Below are positions 1-9,481 of a stretch of 64,000 nucleotides of DNA, one piece after another. Position 1 is the stretch's first letter, and each line of letters opens with the position of its first letter. The notes below the pieces were generated by a model. It made no database searches, was not told the DNA's origin, and saw nothing but the letters and a program-made list of their open reading frames with translations. The DNA is from Streptosporangium roseum DSM 43021. GTDB lineage: Bacteria > Actinomycetota > Actinomycetes > Streptosporangiales > Streptosporangiaceae. A program made the position numbers and the translations under genes. The DNA lies in NCBI RefSeq assembly GCF_000024865.1, contig NC_013595.1, positions 8,122,001-8,186,000 of the forward strand, written 5' to 3'.

Positions 1-124
1 AGAGCGGGCGGACTGCCCGTGGCGTGGAAGACACGATGGCCCGTGCCACCTGTGGCACGGGCCGCCGAATCGCGCTCTGTGGATTACCGCATGCGCGCGA
101 TGAACGGCTGTGGACGGCGCGGGC

Positions 125-1768
125 TCAGCCCTGCACGCTCCGCATGGCGGAGTAGAACTCGTTGTATCTGGCCAGTTCGCGCTCCACCGGCTCGATCACC
201 ATGCTCCCGGCCACCCCGCCGACCCTGCGGCGCATCTCCCGTTCGAGCCGGTCGCGCTCACTGCCCGCACCGAGCGCGACGAAGTTACGGCTGGCCACGG
301 CGGTGAGCAGGCCGAGCCCCAGCACCGAGAGCGTCATCAGCCCGACCCACGGCAGCGAGGCCGCCTCGCCGAACACCGCCAGGCCCGCCGGCAGCTCCCC
401 GGCGCCGAACACCCCGTAGGCGAGAGCCGTACCGAACCAGGCGAGCCCCGCCACGAACAGCAGGACCAGCAGATACTGCCAGAGGAGAAGCAGCCGCCAC
501 CAGCCGGGAACCCGGTCCAGGCGCGGCGCGACCTCCGACAGCTCCTCGGATAGCACCTGGGGCAGCTGGGCCGAGCGGGAGCGTGCGGCGTCCCTGATCC
601 CGTTGCGCCAGGCCTCGTGCATGCCGGAGGTCAACCCGTCGGCGAGGGCCTGCACCGCGTTGTCCACCTCGGCCGGCTGCGCGCTGACCGAGCCTCCGCT
701 GAGACCTCGGATCTCGTCCCTGAGGTCGCCCAGGCGCAGGCTGTTCAGCGGGTCGGGCCGGAGCTTGGCGGCCCATCGGGTGTACGGCCAGCCGACCCAC
801 TCCATGGACCGCACGCCGTACACGTTCTCCATCGCCTCACCGACCGCGGGCACGCCGACCGCGTCGCAGAGCGCGTCGGTCAGGCCGATCCGGCGGGCGT
901 CGTCGATGGCGGCGGAGGCGGCCGGGATCCCGTCCGCGGGCATGATCTTCGCCAGGCGGAGCGTCAGCCGGTCGAGGTCGGCCTCCAGACGCTGGATCGC
1001 CGCCCTGCGCCTGACCACGGTCTCGGCGAGGACCGCTCTGAGACCGTCCACCCCCTTGCCGCTGATCGCGGAGGTGGTGACGATCACGGGGTTCTCGACG
1101 CCCTCGCGGCGGAGCAGGTCCTCCAGGTCCGCGACGCACTCGGCGAGCTCCTCCGGGTCCAGCCGGTCGACCTGGTTGAGCACGAAGATCGTCACCGCGT
1201 CGTGCCCGGCCAGCTCGGTCACGTAGCGGCGGTGCGTGGAGGCGTCGGCGTACTTCTGCGGGTCGAGCACCCACACGACGAGGTCGGCGATCTGGATCAG
1301 CCGGTCGGCCTCGGTGTCGGTGAGCGCCCGGATGGAGTCGTGGTCGGGCAGGTCGAGCAGGATGAGCCCGTGAAGCCGGCTCTCGCCCTTGTCCAGGGCA
1401 CTCGCCCTGGCGAAGCGGTGCCGCCACTGGATCTGCAGCCAGTCGAGCAGCGGGCCCGCGCCGTCCAGACCCCAGACGCAGGCGTGGGTGCGCGCTGTGG
1501 TCGGGCGGCGGACCCCGGTCGGCGACAGTTCGAGTCCGGAGACCGAGTTGAACAGGGTGGACTTGCCGCTTCCGGTGCCCCCGGCGAGCGCAACCACGGT
1601 GTGGTCGGAGGAGAGCTTGAGCCTGTCACCGGCCCGCATCAGCAGCTGCCCCGACTCGGTCAGGAGCTTGGGGTCGACTCTGCCCGGCCCCAGTTCCACG
1701 ATCCGGGCCAGCGCGGCGAGCCTGCTGCCGAGCCCCTGGCGCGTCTGGGTGGTGCCAACAGTGGTCAT
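125..1768 (-). CDS. YfjP-type dynamin-like GTPase with two membrane segments
   Basis: 547 residues. The P-loop GGTGSGKST lies at residues 63-71, the switch-I motif TGVRRPTT near 83-90, the G3 motif DLPDHDS near 139 and the G4 motif NQVDRLD near 196. Two hydrophobic hairpins (about 425-455 and 470-495) near the C-terminus indicate a membrane-anchored large GTPase, probably acting on membranes or cell-envelope processes. The partner GTPase immediately upstream shares the VRRPTT switch region, so the two probably work as a pair, as seen for bacterial dynamin-like pairs. ATG start at 1768. The family is clear; the cellular role is inferred. The 124 bases to the left of its stop hold nothing I can assign. 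Confidence 0.85.
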   Translation of the reverse strand: MTTVGTTQTRQGLGSRLAALARIVELGPGRVDPKLLTESGQLLMRAGDRLKLSSDHTVVALAGGTGSGKSTLFNSVSGLELSPTGVRRPTTARTHACVWGLDGAGPLLDWLQIQWRHRFARASALDKGESRLHGLILLDLPDHDSIRALTDTEADRLIQIADLVVWVLDPQKYADASTHRRYVTELAGHDAVTIFVLNQVDRLDPEELAECVADLEDLLRREGVENPVIVTTSAISGKGVDGLRAVLAETVVRRRAAIQRLEADLDRLTLRLAKIMPADGIPAASAAIDDARRIGLTDALCDAVGVPAVGEAMENVYGVRSMEWVGWPYTRWAAKLRPDPLNSLRLGDLRDEIRGLSGGSVSAQPAEVDNAVQALADGLTSGMHEAWRNGIRDAARSRSAQLPQVLSEELSEVAPRLDRVPGWWRLLLLWQYLLVLLFVAGLAWFGTALAYGVFGAGELPAGLAVFGEAASLPWVGLMTLSVLGLGLLTAVASRNFVALGAGSERDRLEREMRRRVGGVAGSMVIEPVERELARYNEFYSAMRSVQG

Positions 1769-1788
1769 GCTCGCTTACCGTTCCTCGT

Positions 1789-1989
1789 TCGCTGCGTGGA
1801 CCGCTCGTCCCTCGCGGGCCATCGTGCCGGAGGCACGCTCGGGAAACACTCCGCTCACCACGTCGGGTCCGCTCCCCGCCATCGACCGCTCACCACTCCT
1901 CGTTCGCTTCGCGGACCACTCGTCCCTCACGATCCGCTCCGCTCACCACGTCGGATCCGCTCCCCGCCGTCGACCGCTCACCGCTCCTG
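1789..1989. repeat. degenerate direct repeats between the two GTPase genes
   Basis: A near-identical ~50 bp unit occurs at 1851-1900 and 1939-1988 (both begin CCGCTCACCACGTCGG). A second motif, with CGTTCGCT and CTCGTCCCTC in common, occurs at about 1789-1825 and 1899-1937. The 230-bp spacer is therefore largely two tandem degenerate copies of a ~90-110 bp block. No ORF with protein-like composition crosses it. Confidence 0.6.
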
Positions 1990-1998
1990 GCCGGTTCC

Positions 1999-4900
1999 TC
2001 ATCGGGCGACCTCAAGGTTGTACGTCGCCTGGTGGAGACGGGTGGCGGCGGATTCGTCGGGGATTCCCGCACCGTCGAGAGCCTGGACGTAGCGGGACAT
2101 CTCATCGTCGAACAGCATGCCGATCCGGGCACGCAGATCGCTGCGGGCCTTGGCGCCGATGTTGCGCAGCGACTCCGCGCCGAGGAGTGCGTGCACCAGC
2201 CGTTGCGGCAGCGCCCCGGTGAAGGCGCTCTCGGCCTCGGCGGAGCCGTCGCCGAGCAGTCCGACCGCGAAGATCAGCGACAGGGACTCGACGTCGAAGG
2301 AGACCAGCCTGGCGACCGCCCGCTTGGTCACGCCCTCGGTGCGGATCAGCTCGATGATGTGCTCCTGCCAGGCGGCGACGGTCCGGCCGGTCCTGCGCAG
2401 GAGCTCGTCGGAGGCGTGGCCGAGACCTGGGGTGGCGGCCAGGGTCTCGCCGGCACCGGGACGGTGCAGCCAGCGCGAGACGGCCTCCTCTGCCGCCCGC
2501 TGCGCCGCGGAGATGATGACGGACTCCACCCCGGCCCGGAGCGCGGATTTCAGCGCGCTGAGCCGCTCGGGGGCCTGATGGCTCGCCTTCCCCGCGAACC
2601 GGCCCGGCTTGCGCAGGTGCAGGGTCCTCATCAGGTCGCCGGAACCGGCGAAGTCCTGCCACCGGGCGAGCATCTCGCCGCGTAACAGCGAGCCGTTCCT
2701 GGTCGCCTCCTCGATCTCGGCCATCGCGCCCGCGTAGGCGGCGTCCACGTCGCCACGGAGGTCGCTCCTGAAGACCACCTGGGTCTCCAGCTGCCTGGCC
2801 AGGGCCGGGATGCGGGTACGGAAGCTGTCCAGCACTCCGGACAGGGTCGCCTGTACGGCCTGCGCCCGGCGCTGGTCGTCGACCGACAGCTCGGTCAGCC
2901 AGAGCCGGAGCTCGGTGACCTCGTGGTCGGGGAGCATGCCGTCGGTGACCTTGCTCTCGTTGATGACGAAGCGGTCGACCTCGCCGAGGCCGTACTCGGT
3001 GAGCATCCTGAAGAAGTGCTTGGTGACCACCTCCCGGGACTTCGGCGGCACCCGGGAGAGCACGATGGCCAGCCGGGCCCCGCGCTCCTTGGCCAGCCGG
3101 AGCAGCCGCCAGGCGGGGGCGTCCGCGTAGCGGGCGGCGGTGGTGACGAAGATCCACAGGTCGGCCGTGTCGAGCATCCGGTGGGCGATCTCGTGGTGCT
3201 CCTCGACGACCGAGTCGATGTCGGGGGTGTCGAGCAGGGCCACGCCCGGCGGGAGGCGTTCGGTGGAGACGAGCACGAGACTGCCCGGGGCCGCCTTGGG
3301 ATCGGGTGTCTCCTGCCGCCGCAGGCTGCCGAGCAGGCCGCCCTCGGCGAACCACTCGTGGTCGTCGGGGTGACAGGCGAGGACAGGCGTGCCGGTGGTG
3401 GGGCGGCGCACGCCGGTGGCGCTGACCTTGGCGTTGGCCAGAGTGTTGAGGAGCGTGGACTTGCCCGCGCCGGTGGAGCCCGCGACCACGACGAGCGCCG
3501 GCGCGGTGCTCATGTGGACCCGCGGGATCACGTAGTCGTCGAGCTGGGCCAGGATCTCGCTCTGGGTCCGCCTGGCCTCCTCGGCGCCGGGCAGGTCCAG
3601 GCCGAAGCTGAGATCGGTGACGCTGCGGCGGAGGATGGTGAGCGCGTTGGTCAGGGCCTCGGAGACGGCGTCCGGCAGCGCCACCTCCCGCACCCGGTCG
3701 CCCTGCGTCTCCTCGGCCGTGTGAACGTCATCCTCGTCGTTGCCGGCGGACTCGACAGAACCGGCGGACGCGACGGAGCCGGCGGGGTCGACAGAGTCGA
3801 CGAGGTCGCCGACGGCATCGTCCGGTGCCGCACCCGAGCCTGCTTCGGCTTCGGCTTCGGCTTCGGCTTCGGCTTCGGCTTCGGCTTCGGGGAACCCTGC
3901 CACGGGGCGGTCGTCCCCGTCTCCCACGTGAGCAGCGGGGACGTCACGGGAGGTGGCGGGGACGTCACGGGGGGCGATGGGGGCATCGTCCGGAGACGGG
4001 CCGGCGGAGCTTGCGGCTGGAGACTGGCGGGAGAAGCTTGCGGCGTCCGTGGCGGCGGACGCCGGTCCGTCGCCGTCCTGCCGGAGACGGGGGACCTCGG
4101 CGCCCGCGTGGAAATCAGCGAAGACGCCGGCCGGAGACGGGGCGCCGGACCCTCCGGCCGGAGACAGGGCGCCGGACCCTCCGGCCGTCTGGGAGGCGGC
4201 CGGCGGCCCGGCCGTCTGGAAGGCTGCCGGGCCGCCGGCCGGAGGAGAGTCTGCCGCGTCCACCTCACGGGAGTCCGTGGTGTCCCGCTCCGCGCGCGGA
4301 GCGGGCGCCCCACCGGTCAGCGACGCGATGGTGGCCTCGGCGGCGGCCGCAGCGGCACGGAACGCGGCGAAGGCGTCCTCCTGTGCCGGAGCGGCCACCC
4401 CCTCCGCCCCGTGAGGACCGGCACCACCCACGGCCGGACCGGGAACGGGAACGTCACGGGAAGGACCGGAGGCGGGAACGTCACGAGAAGGACCGGAGGC
4501 GGGAACGTCACGGGAAGGACCGGCCGCACCACGCCCCGGCGAAGGGACCTCACCCCGCCCCCGAGGAGGGAACGCGCCGTCGCCCACCGGAGGACCGGTC
4601 ACACCACGCCCCGGGGACACGTCACCGGTCCGAGGAGCGGCGGCCTCACCCCCCGGAGACGGAACAGGCGCGCCACCGGCCCGGGAGCCAGCGGGCGCCC
4701 CACCGGTCAGCGACGCGATGGTGGCCTCGGCGGCGGCCGCAGCGGCACGGAACGCGGCGAAGGCGTCCTCCTGCGCCGGAGCGGCCACCCCCTCCGCCCC
4801 GTGAGGACCGGCACCACCCACGGCCGGACCGGGAAGGGGAACGTCACGAGAAGGACCGGCCGCACCGGAGGCGGGGACGTCACCGGTCCGAGGAGCGGCG

Positions 4901-5253
4901 CTCTCACCCCCCGGAGACGGAACAGGCGCGCCACCGGCCCGGGAGCCAGCGGGCGCCCCACCGGTCAGCGACGCGATGGTGGCCTCGGCGGCGGCCGCAG
5001 CGGCACGGAACGCGGCGAGGGGGTCGTCCGGGCCCGGGGCGGTGGCGGCCCTCTCCTCGCCGGCGGCCGGTGGACGGGAGGCGCGGATGGACATCGCGTC
5101 ATCGTCGGGGCGGATGGCGCTGAAGGTGACCGTCTGTTCGCCGAGGGACTCGGCGTCGTCCGGCGAGGTGCCGTCGGGCGACTCCTGGGGGGTGCCGGCG
5201 AGGCCGTGACCGCGCTCGCTCGGATGAGTGGGCTTGTTGGCAGCCGATTTCAC
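1999..5253 (-). CDS. Large dynamin-like GTPase with long repetitive N-terminal region
   Basis: 1084 residues. The C-terminal half is a GTPase with P-loop GSTGAGKST near residue 595, TGVRRPTT and G3 LLDTPDIDS. It ends in a helical region without obvious membrane helices. Roughly the first 500 residues are low-complexity, rich in Ala, Pro and Gly. They include three copies of an alanine-rich block ending ATIASLTGGAPA and an (Ala-Glu)8 run. The GTG start at 5253 overlaps the stop of the siroheme synthase by four bases (GTGA), suggesting translational coupling. The family call is sure; the N-terminal extension resembles a disordered linker of unknown role. Confidence 0.85.
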   Translation of the reverse strand: MKSAANKPTHPSERGHGLAGTPQESPDGTSPDDAESLGEQTVTFSAIRPDDDAMSIRASRPPAAGEERAATAPGPDDPLAAFRAAAAAAEATIASLTGGAPAGSRAGGAPVPSPGGESAAPRTGDVPASGAAGPSRDVPLPGPAVGGAGPHGAEGVAAPAQEDAFAAFRAAAAAAEATIASLTGGAPAGSRAGGAPVPSPGGEAAAPRTGDVSPGRGVTGPPVGDGAFPPRGRGEVPSPGRGAAGPSRDVPASGPSRDVPASGPSRDVPVPGPAVGGAGPHGAEGVAAPAQEDAFAAFRAAAAAAEATIASLTGGAPAPRAERDTTDSREVDAADSPPAGGPAAFQTAGPPAASQTAGGSGALSPAGGSGAPSPAGVFADFHAGAEVPRLRQDGDGPASAATDAASFSRQSPAASSAGPSPDDAPIAPRDVPATSRDVPAAHVGDGDDRPVAGFPEAEAEAEAEAEAEAEAGSGAAPDDAVGDLVDSVDPAGSVASAGSVESAGNDEDDVHTAEETQGDRVREVALPDAVSEALTNALTILRRSVTDLSFGLDLPGAEEARRTQSEILAQLDDYVIPRVHMSTAPALVVVAGSTGAGKSTLLNTLANAKVSATGVRRPTTGTPVLACHPDDHEWFAEGGLLGSLRRQETPDPKAAPGSLVLVSTERLPPGVALLDTPDIDSVVEEHHEIAHRMLDTADLWIFVTTAARYADAPAWRLLRLAKERGARLAIVLSRVPPKSREVVTKHFFRMLTEYGLGEVDRFVINESKVTDGMLPDHEVTELRLWLTELSVDDQRRAQAVQATLSGVLDSFRTRIPALARQLETQVVFRSDLRGDVDAAYAGAMAEIEEATRNGSLLRGEMLARWQDFAGSGDLMRTLHLRKPGRFAGKASHQAPERLSALKSALRAGVESVIISAAQRAAEEAVSRWLHRPGAGETLAATPGLGHASDELLRRTGRTVAAWQEHIIELIRTEGVTKRAVARLVSFDVESLSLIFAVGLLGDGSAEAESAFTGALPQRLVHALLGAESLRNIGAKARSDLRARIGMLFDDEMSRYVQALDGAGIPDESAATRLHQATYNLEVAR
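3841..3892. repeat. hexanucleotide microsatellite (TTCGGC)n in coding sequence
   Basis: About eight perfect TTCGGC copies, read on the minus strand as alternating Ala and Glu codons inside the large GTPase. The 6-bp unit keeps the frame whatever the copy number. Confidence 0.9.
4301..5030. repeat. three long in-frame repeats in the GTPase N-terminal region
   Basis: Blocks beginning GCGGGCGCCCCACCGGTCAG start at 4301, 4691 and 4949. The first two run about 150 bp almost unchanged; the third is shorter. They encode the FRAAAAAAEATIASLTGG-type segments. A linker unit (about 4655-4690 and 4912-4948) is also duplicated. Confidence 0.85.
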
Positions 5254-6482
5254 GGTACCCGCTCCGCTCGAACCATCTCGACCTCCTGGCCGACCTTCAC
5301 GACATCGCCGACGATCACGATCGCAGGTGGCCGAATCCCAGCCGCGGTCACGCGCTCCGCCACGGTGGAGAGCGTGGCGTAAAGAGCGCGTTGGGTGGGA
5401 AGAGTACCGTCCTGTACCACCATTACGGGAGTTTCTGGCGAACGTCCGTCGTGGATGAGGGTTTCGGCAATCGTTCCGATCCGTTCGACGGCCATCATGA
5501 GCACCAGGGTTCCGCCGGATCTCGCCAGATTCGGCCAGTCGACGGTTGACCGGGCGTCACCGGGCGGGACGTGCACGGAGATCACGTGGAACTCCTGGCT
5601 CACGCCGCGGTGTGTCACCGGCACGTTGGCCGCGGCGGGCACCGCGACCGGGCTGGTGATCCCGGGGACGACGATGACCGGGATGCCCTCGCGGGCGCAG
5701 GCGAGCATCTCCTCGCCGCCCCGGCCGAAGACGAACGGGTCGCCCCCCTTGAGCCGGACCACGAACTTGCCCTGCTTCGCGTGCTCGATCAGCAGCTCGT
5801 TGATCTTCTCCTGGGCCATGTAGCGGCCGTAGGGGATCTTCGCGGCGTCGATCAGCTCGACGTCCGGGGAGAGCTCGTCGAGCAGGGCCTGCGGGGCGAG
5901 GCGGTCGGCGATGACCACGTCGGCCTGGGCGAGCAGCTGCCGCCCGCGGACGGTGATCAGGCCGGGATCGCCGGGACCGCCGCCGACCAGGGCGACGCCG
6001 ACCGGCTTGGTGCGGTTGCGCCGGGCGTCGACCGTGCCGTCGCGGAGCGCTCCAACGACGGCGTCCCTGATCCCGGCCGCCCGACGGGGGTCGCCACCGG
6101 CGGTGACCGCCACGCTGATCTCGTCCACCTGCCCGCTGGCGGGGGTCCAGGCCGCCGAGGCGTCCTTGTCGTCCGCGCGCACGCACCAGATCCGTTTGGC
6201 CTCGGCCTCGGCCGCCACCGCGGTGTTGACCGCGCGGTCGTCGGTGCAGGCCTGGACCAGCCAGGCCCCGTCCACGTCACCGACCTGGTACGGCCTGGCC
6301 TCCCAGATCACGCGGCCGGTCGCGATGAGATCGTCGAGGGCATGCGTGACACTCGTCGAGACGATGGTGACCAGGGCACCGGCGTCAAGCAGCGCCGGGA
6401 CCCGCCGCTGGGCGACGCGCCCTCCGCCCACGACGAGCACCCGCCGCCCGGAAAGACGCAGACCGAGCAGGTAGGGCGACAT
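5250..6482 (-). CDS. cysG: Siroheme synthase: precorrin-2 dehydrogenase fused to uroporphyrinogen-III C-methyltransferase
   Basis: 410 residues. The N-terminal Rossmann domain has GGGRVAQRR near residues 19-27 (NAD-dependent precorrin-2 oxidation and ferrochelation family). From about residue 160 a SAM-dependent uroporphyrinogen-III methyltransferase follows, with VGGGPGDPGLITVRG, GDPFVFGRGGEE and GITSPVAVPAAANVPVTHRG. It makes precorrin-2 and sirohydrochlorin for siroheme or cobalamin. Shorter than E. coli CysG, as usual for actinomycetes. ATG start at 6482. A separate chelatase and CobT lie just upstream in the same orientation, so tetrapyrrole steps are clustered. Confidence 0.92.
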   Translation of the reverse strand: MSPYLLGLRLSGRRVLVVGGGRVAQRRVPALLDAGALVTIVSTSVTHALDDLIATGRVIWEARPYQVGDVDGAWLVQACTDDRAVNTAVAAEAEAKRIWCVRADDKDASAAWTPASGQVDEISVAVTAGGDPRRAAGIRDAVVGALRDGTVDARRNRTKPVGVALVGGGPGDPGLITVRGRQLLAQADVVIADRLAPQALLDELSPDVELIDAAKIPYGRYMAQEKINELLIEHAKQGKFVVRLKGGDPFVFGRGGEEMLACAREGIPVIVVPGITSPVAVPAAANVPVTHRGVSQEFHVISVHVPPGDARSTVDWPNLARSGGTLVLMMAVERIGTIAETLIHDGRSPETPVMVVQDGTLPTQRALYATLSTVAERVTAAGIRPPAIVIVGDVVKVGQEVEMVRAERVP

Positions 6483-6524
6483 GGTGACAGATCTCCCGTT
6501 CGCGATGAATGTGAAGCATGGCGT

Positions 6525-6588
6525 GTTAAGAGGTAAACCTACCGGCTAATGGGCCGCCGTTTGCTGCCCCCTTGTTAACAGGGTAAAG
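6525..6588. promoter_or_regulatory. paired GTTAA-type motifs upstream of cysG
   Basis: Two similar motifs, GTTAAGAGGTAAAC (6525-6538) and GTTAACAGGGTAAAG (6574-6588), lie in the 152-bp leader of cysG. The spacing and GTnAC-like halves recall GlnR-type sites of nitrogen-assimilation genes. That assignment is a guess. Confidence 0.3.
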
Positions 6589-6634
6589 AAGGCACTGACC
6601 ACGATTCGGCAGCGAGGCCCGAGCCTTTCGCAGG

Positions 6635-7783
6635 TCAGGCCTCCTTGTCGGTGACTCCGGCGGAATCGAAGGTCGCCACCTCGTGCATCACCCTGACAGC
6701 CGCGCAGACGAGCGGGTGGGCGAGCAGGCCGCCGGTGCCCTCCCCGAGCCGGAGTTCCAGCTCGACCAGGGGACGCAGCCCGAGGTGGTCGAGCGCGGCA
6801 GCGTGACCGGGCTCGGCCGAACGGTGTCCGGCCACGCAGTGGTCCACCACGGCGGGGGCCAGCGCGGCCGCCGCCAGCGCGGCCGATCCCGCGATGACGC
6901 CGTCCAGGATGACCGGCACCCTGAGAGCCGCCCCGCCCAGGATGAATCCGGCGATCGCCGCGTGCTCCAGCCCGCCGACCGCCGCCAGGACCTCCAGCGC
7001 CGGCACCGCGCGGCCGCCCGCCACGCCCTCCGGCAGGCCGTCCGCGCCTTCCCGCCCGCCGGCCGGACCGGCCGCCGACGCGCCCTCCCGCCCGCCCGGC
7101 AGGCCGTTGACCCGCAGGGCCTGCCGGACCACCTCGACCTTGCGGGCCAGGGTCTCGTCGTCGACGCCGGTGCCCCTGCCGGTGACAGCGGCCGCATCCT
7201 TGCCGGTGAACGCGCAGATCAGGGCGGCGGAGGCGGTGGTGTTGGCGATACCCATGTCCCCGGTGACCAGGCAGCGGGCGCCCTGATCCACCAGCTCGCG
7301 GGCCACCGCGATCCCGGCCTCCAGCGCCGCGGCCACCTGTTCGGCGGTCATCGCCGGCCCGATGGACAGGTCGGCCGTGCCGTACGCGACTTTGCTGAGG
7401 GTCAGGCCCGGCGCGGGGGGCAGGTCGGCGGCCACGCCGACGTCCACGACGGTCACCGAGGCGCCGACCTGGGCCGCGAAGGCGTTGGCGACCGCGCCGC
7501 CCGCGAGGAAGTTGCCGACCATCTGCACGGTGACCTCCTGCGGCCACGGGGTCACGCCCTGGGCGTGGACGCCGTGGTCGGCCGCGAAGATCGCCAGAGC
7601 CGCCGGGGCCGGGAGCGGCGGTGGGCTGACGGCCGCGGCTCCCGCAAGCCGTACGGCCACCTCCTCCAGCACGCCCAGAGCGCCCCGGGGCTTGGTCAGG
7701 CTGTCCTGGTGGGCCCGCGCCGCGGCGAGGGCCGCCGGGTCGGCGGGCCGGATCGCGGCGACGGTCTGCTCAAGGATGGTCAT
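6635..7783 (-). CDS. cobT: Nicotinate-nucleotide--dimethylbenzimidazole phosphoribosyltransferase
   Basis: 382 residues from the ATG at 7783 (MTILEQTVAAIRP). Makes alpha-ribazole phosphate for the cobalamin lower ligand. Family segments include SLTKPRGALGVLEE near the N-terminus, FAADHGVHAQGVTPWPQEVT, GDMGIANTT and FILGGAALRVPVILDGVI. A glycine/alanine-rich stretch (GGREGASAAGPAGGREGADG, about residues 235-255) is an unusual insertion relative to typical CobT. The reading frame stays open beyond 7783, but the family start fits here. Confidence 0.92.
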   Translation of the reverse strand: MTILEQTVAAIRPADPAALAAARAHQDSLTKPRGALGVLEEVAVRLAGAAAVSPPPLPAPAALAIFAADHGVHAQGVTPWPQEVTVQMVGNFLAGGAVANAFAAQVGASVTVVDVGVAADLPPAPGLTLSKVAYGTADLSIGPAMTAEQVAAALEAGIAVARELVDQGARCLVTGDMGIANTTASAALICAFTGKDAAAVTGRGTGVDDETLARKVEVVRQALRVNGLPGGREGASAAGPAGGREGADGLPEGVAGGRAVPALEVLAAVGGLEHAAIAGFILGGAALRVPVILDGVIAGSAALAAAALAPAVVDHCVAGHRSAEPGHAAALDHLGLRPLVELELRLGEGTGGLLAHPLVCAAVRVMHEVATFDSAGVTDKEA

Positions 7784-7823
7784 ACCGCCTAGTGTCCCCC
7801 GGAAACGGGGTCTCCTGGGAAGG

Positions 7824-8651
7824 TCACCAGGCGATGCCGCTGAGCGCCTCTTCGTAGCGTTCGATGACCACGTCGGCCAGGCCCTCGCAGTCGCCGATGA
7901 CGTCGGCGCAGCGGACGTCGAGATCCGGGTGGCCCGCGGCGTAGGCCATGGCCTGGGCCCAGACGCGGTCCAGCACACCGCCGGCGAACAGCAGGTAGGG
8001 CACGACGATCACACGCTTGGCGCCGAGGCGGCGGCAGCGCTCGATGCCGCCGGGGACGCCGGGCGGGGTGAGGGAGACGAAGGCGGTCTCCACGGTCATG
8101 TACTCGTGGGCGTGGGTCTCCCAGAACAGGCGGGAGACCCGGTGCACGTCGGCGTTGGAGGCGGGGCTGGTGGATCCGTCGCCGACCAGGACCACGGCGG
8201 TCTCGCCGATCTCGATGCGCTCGGGCTCGTCGTCGAACGGCCCGGCGGCGGCGGGGACCAGGCGGAGGCTGGCGACCTCGGCCGCGGCGTCGGCCAGGCG
8301 CTCGGCGAGCAGCGCCAGGACGCGGGGGTCGGAACCCAGGGGGCGGCCGTAGTCACAGGTGAGCATGGGATGCCGCTCCTGCTCGCGGGCCATCGCCGCG
8401 GGGATGTCGACGCCGATCCGCGTGTCCCCGGTGAGGCTCAGCGGGAGCGCCACCATGCGGTGGTGCCCGTGGGCGACCAGCGAGGCGATCGAGTCGCTGA
8501 GGCGCGGGGTCGCCTTGGAGATGTATCCGCCGGACACGGCCGCGGCCGTCTGGTCCAGGCGGCAGCGGAGCCGGTGGACGAACCTGCCGAATTCAGCAGA
8601 TCCATTGTCATCGTGTGAGCCCTGCCCGATGAGCAGCAGCGGCGGCTTCAT
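7824..8651 (-). CDS. Sirohydrochlorin chelatase (CbiX family)
   Basis: 275 residues from the ATG at 8651, preceded by GGAG about 8 bases upstream. The N-terminus is MKPPLLLIGQGSHDDNGSAEF, the CbiX start with its metal-site His in GQGSHD. HRMVALPLSLTGDTRIGVDIP and RVIVVPYLLFAGGVLD follow, giving the two-half chelatase fold. Inserts iron (siroheme) or cobalt into sirohydrochlorin, downstream of the methyltransferase encoded two genes away. Metal choice cannot be told from sequence. Confidence 0.88.
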   Translation of the reverse strand: MKPPLLLIGQGSHDDNGSAEFGRFVHRLRCRLDQTAAAVSGGYISKATPRLSDSIASLVAHGHHRMVALPLSLTGDTRIGVDIPAAMAREQERHPMLTCDYGRPLGSDPRVLALLAERLADAAAEVASLRLVPAAAGPFDDEPERIEIGETAVVLVGDGSTSPASNADVHRVSRLFWETHAHEYMTVETAFVSLTPPGVPGGIERCRRLGAKRVIVVPYLLFAGGVLDRVWAQAMAYAAGHPDLDVRCADVIGDCEGLADVVIERYEEALSGIAW

Positions 8652-8938
8652 AGAAACAGGACTCCAATGACCTTGACCTGGGGATACGCAACAGCGAATC
8701 GCGAGGATATCCGATAACGCCGCGACATGGACAGGTAACGGATCAGCAAAGTGAGCCGGAGCACACGGGAGCGGGTACGGAAGCGCGGGGCGGCATGACC
8801 CGTCGCTTCCACCACTCCCGCTCTTGACCGGGACGCCAGGGAACAGGTCATGACATATCGACAGGACGCCTACGCGGGCCGGGACAGGTCCTGCCGTCGC
8901 GCACGCCGATGCCGTACTCGCCGTGATGCCCGTGAGGG
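8652..8938. promoter_or_regulatory. leader region of chelatase operon
   Basis: 287 bp without a credible gene. It has a hairpin-forming stretch around 8780-8812 (GGAAGCG ... CGCTTCC) and the palindrome GGATATCC near 8703-8710. I looked for a cobalamin riboswitch on both strands and did not find its conserved core. Confidence 0.35.
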
Positions 8939-9481
8939 TCAGGACAGGTCGGTTCTGAGCAGGCCGAACACCACGACGTCGTGCGGGCCGTCGTCCTCCA
9001 GCTCCGCGGCGCGCAGCACGCCCTCCCGGACGAACCCGGCCTTCTCCGCCACCCGGAGGGAGGCGGTGTTGTCGAGATTGGCGCGGAGCTCGATCCGGCG
9101 GAGCGCCGTGGTCTCGAACAGCCGGCGGACCAGTCCGCGCACGGCTTCGGGAGCGTAGCCGCGTCCCCGGTGCATCGGGTGGACGCCGTACCCGACCTCG
9201 GCGGTCCCGGCGCCCCACAGCGTCTTGAACAGGCTGATCGCGCCCACCACCAGCCCGTCGGCGTCCATCGCCAGGTGGACGCCCTGGCCGGAGCGGTGCA
9301 GCTCGTGCACGCCGTGGGCGAGCCACTGCGAGATCCCGGACGGATGGCCGGGCGCGCCCGGCGGGAGGAAGGCGTGCCGCGCCTCGACCACCGCGCGGAT
9401 CCGGCCGGCGTCGGCCGGGGCGAAGGGGCGGAGCGTGAGCCGTTCGGTCGTGACGGACAGATCAGGCGCTAGCACGGTCAC
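8939..9481 (-). CDS. GNAT acetyltransferase (RimJ/RimL type)
   Basis: 180 residues. TTERLTLRPFAPADAGRI at the N-terminus and the acetyl-CoA loop YGVHPMHRGRGYAPEAVRGL (about 97-116) are standard for this family. NTASLRVAEKAGFVREGVL follows. Probably N-acetylates a protein terminus or small amine; the substrate is unknown. Cytoplasmic. ATG start at 9481. Confidence 0.85.
   Translation of the reverse strand: MTVLAPDLSVTTERLTLRPFAPADAGRIRAVVEARHAFLPPGAPGHPSGISQWLAHGVHELHRSGQGVHLAMDADGLVVGAISLFKTLWGAGTAEVGYGVHPMHRGRGYAPEAVRGLVRRLFETTALRRIELRANLDNTASLRVAEKAGFVREGVLRAAELEDDGPHDVVVFGLLRTDLS

Noticed and set aside
2102..3355. Arg-rich 417-codon open frame opposite the GTPase codon phase
   Set aside because: Shadow frame of the GTPase gene; very high Arg/Gly/Pro content typical of out-of-phase high-GC DNA.
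8652..8938. Cobalamin riboswitch before the chelatase/CobT genes
   Set aside because: A hairpin and a CCAGG-like string exist, but the conserved B12-box and core were not found in the needed order on either strand.
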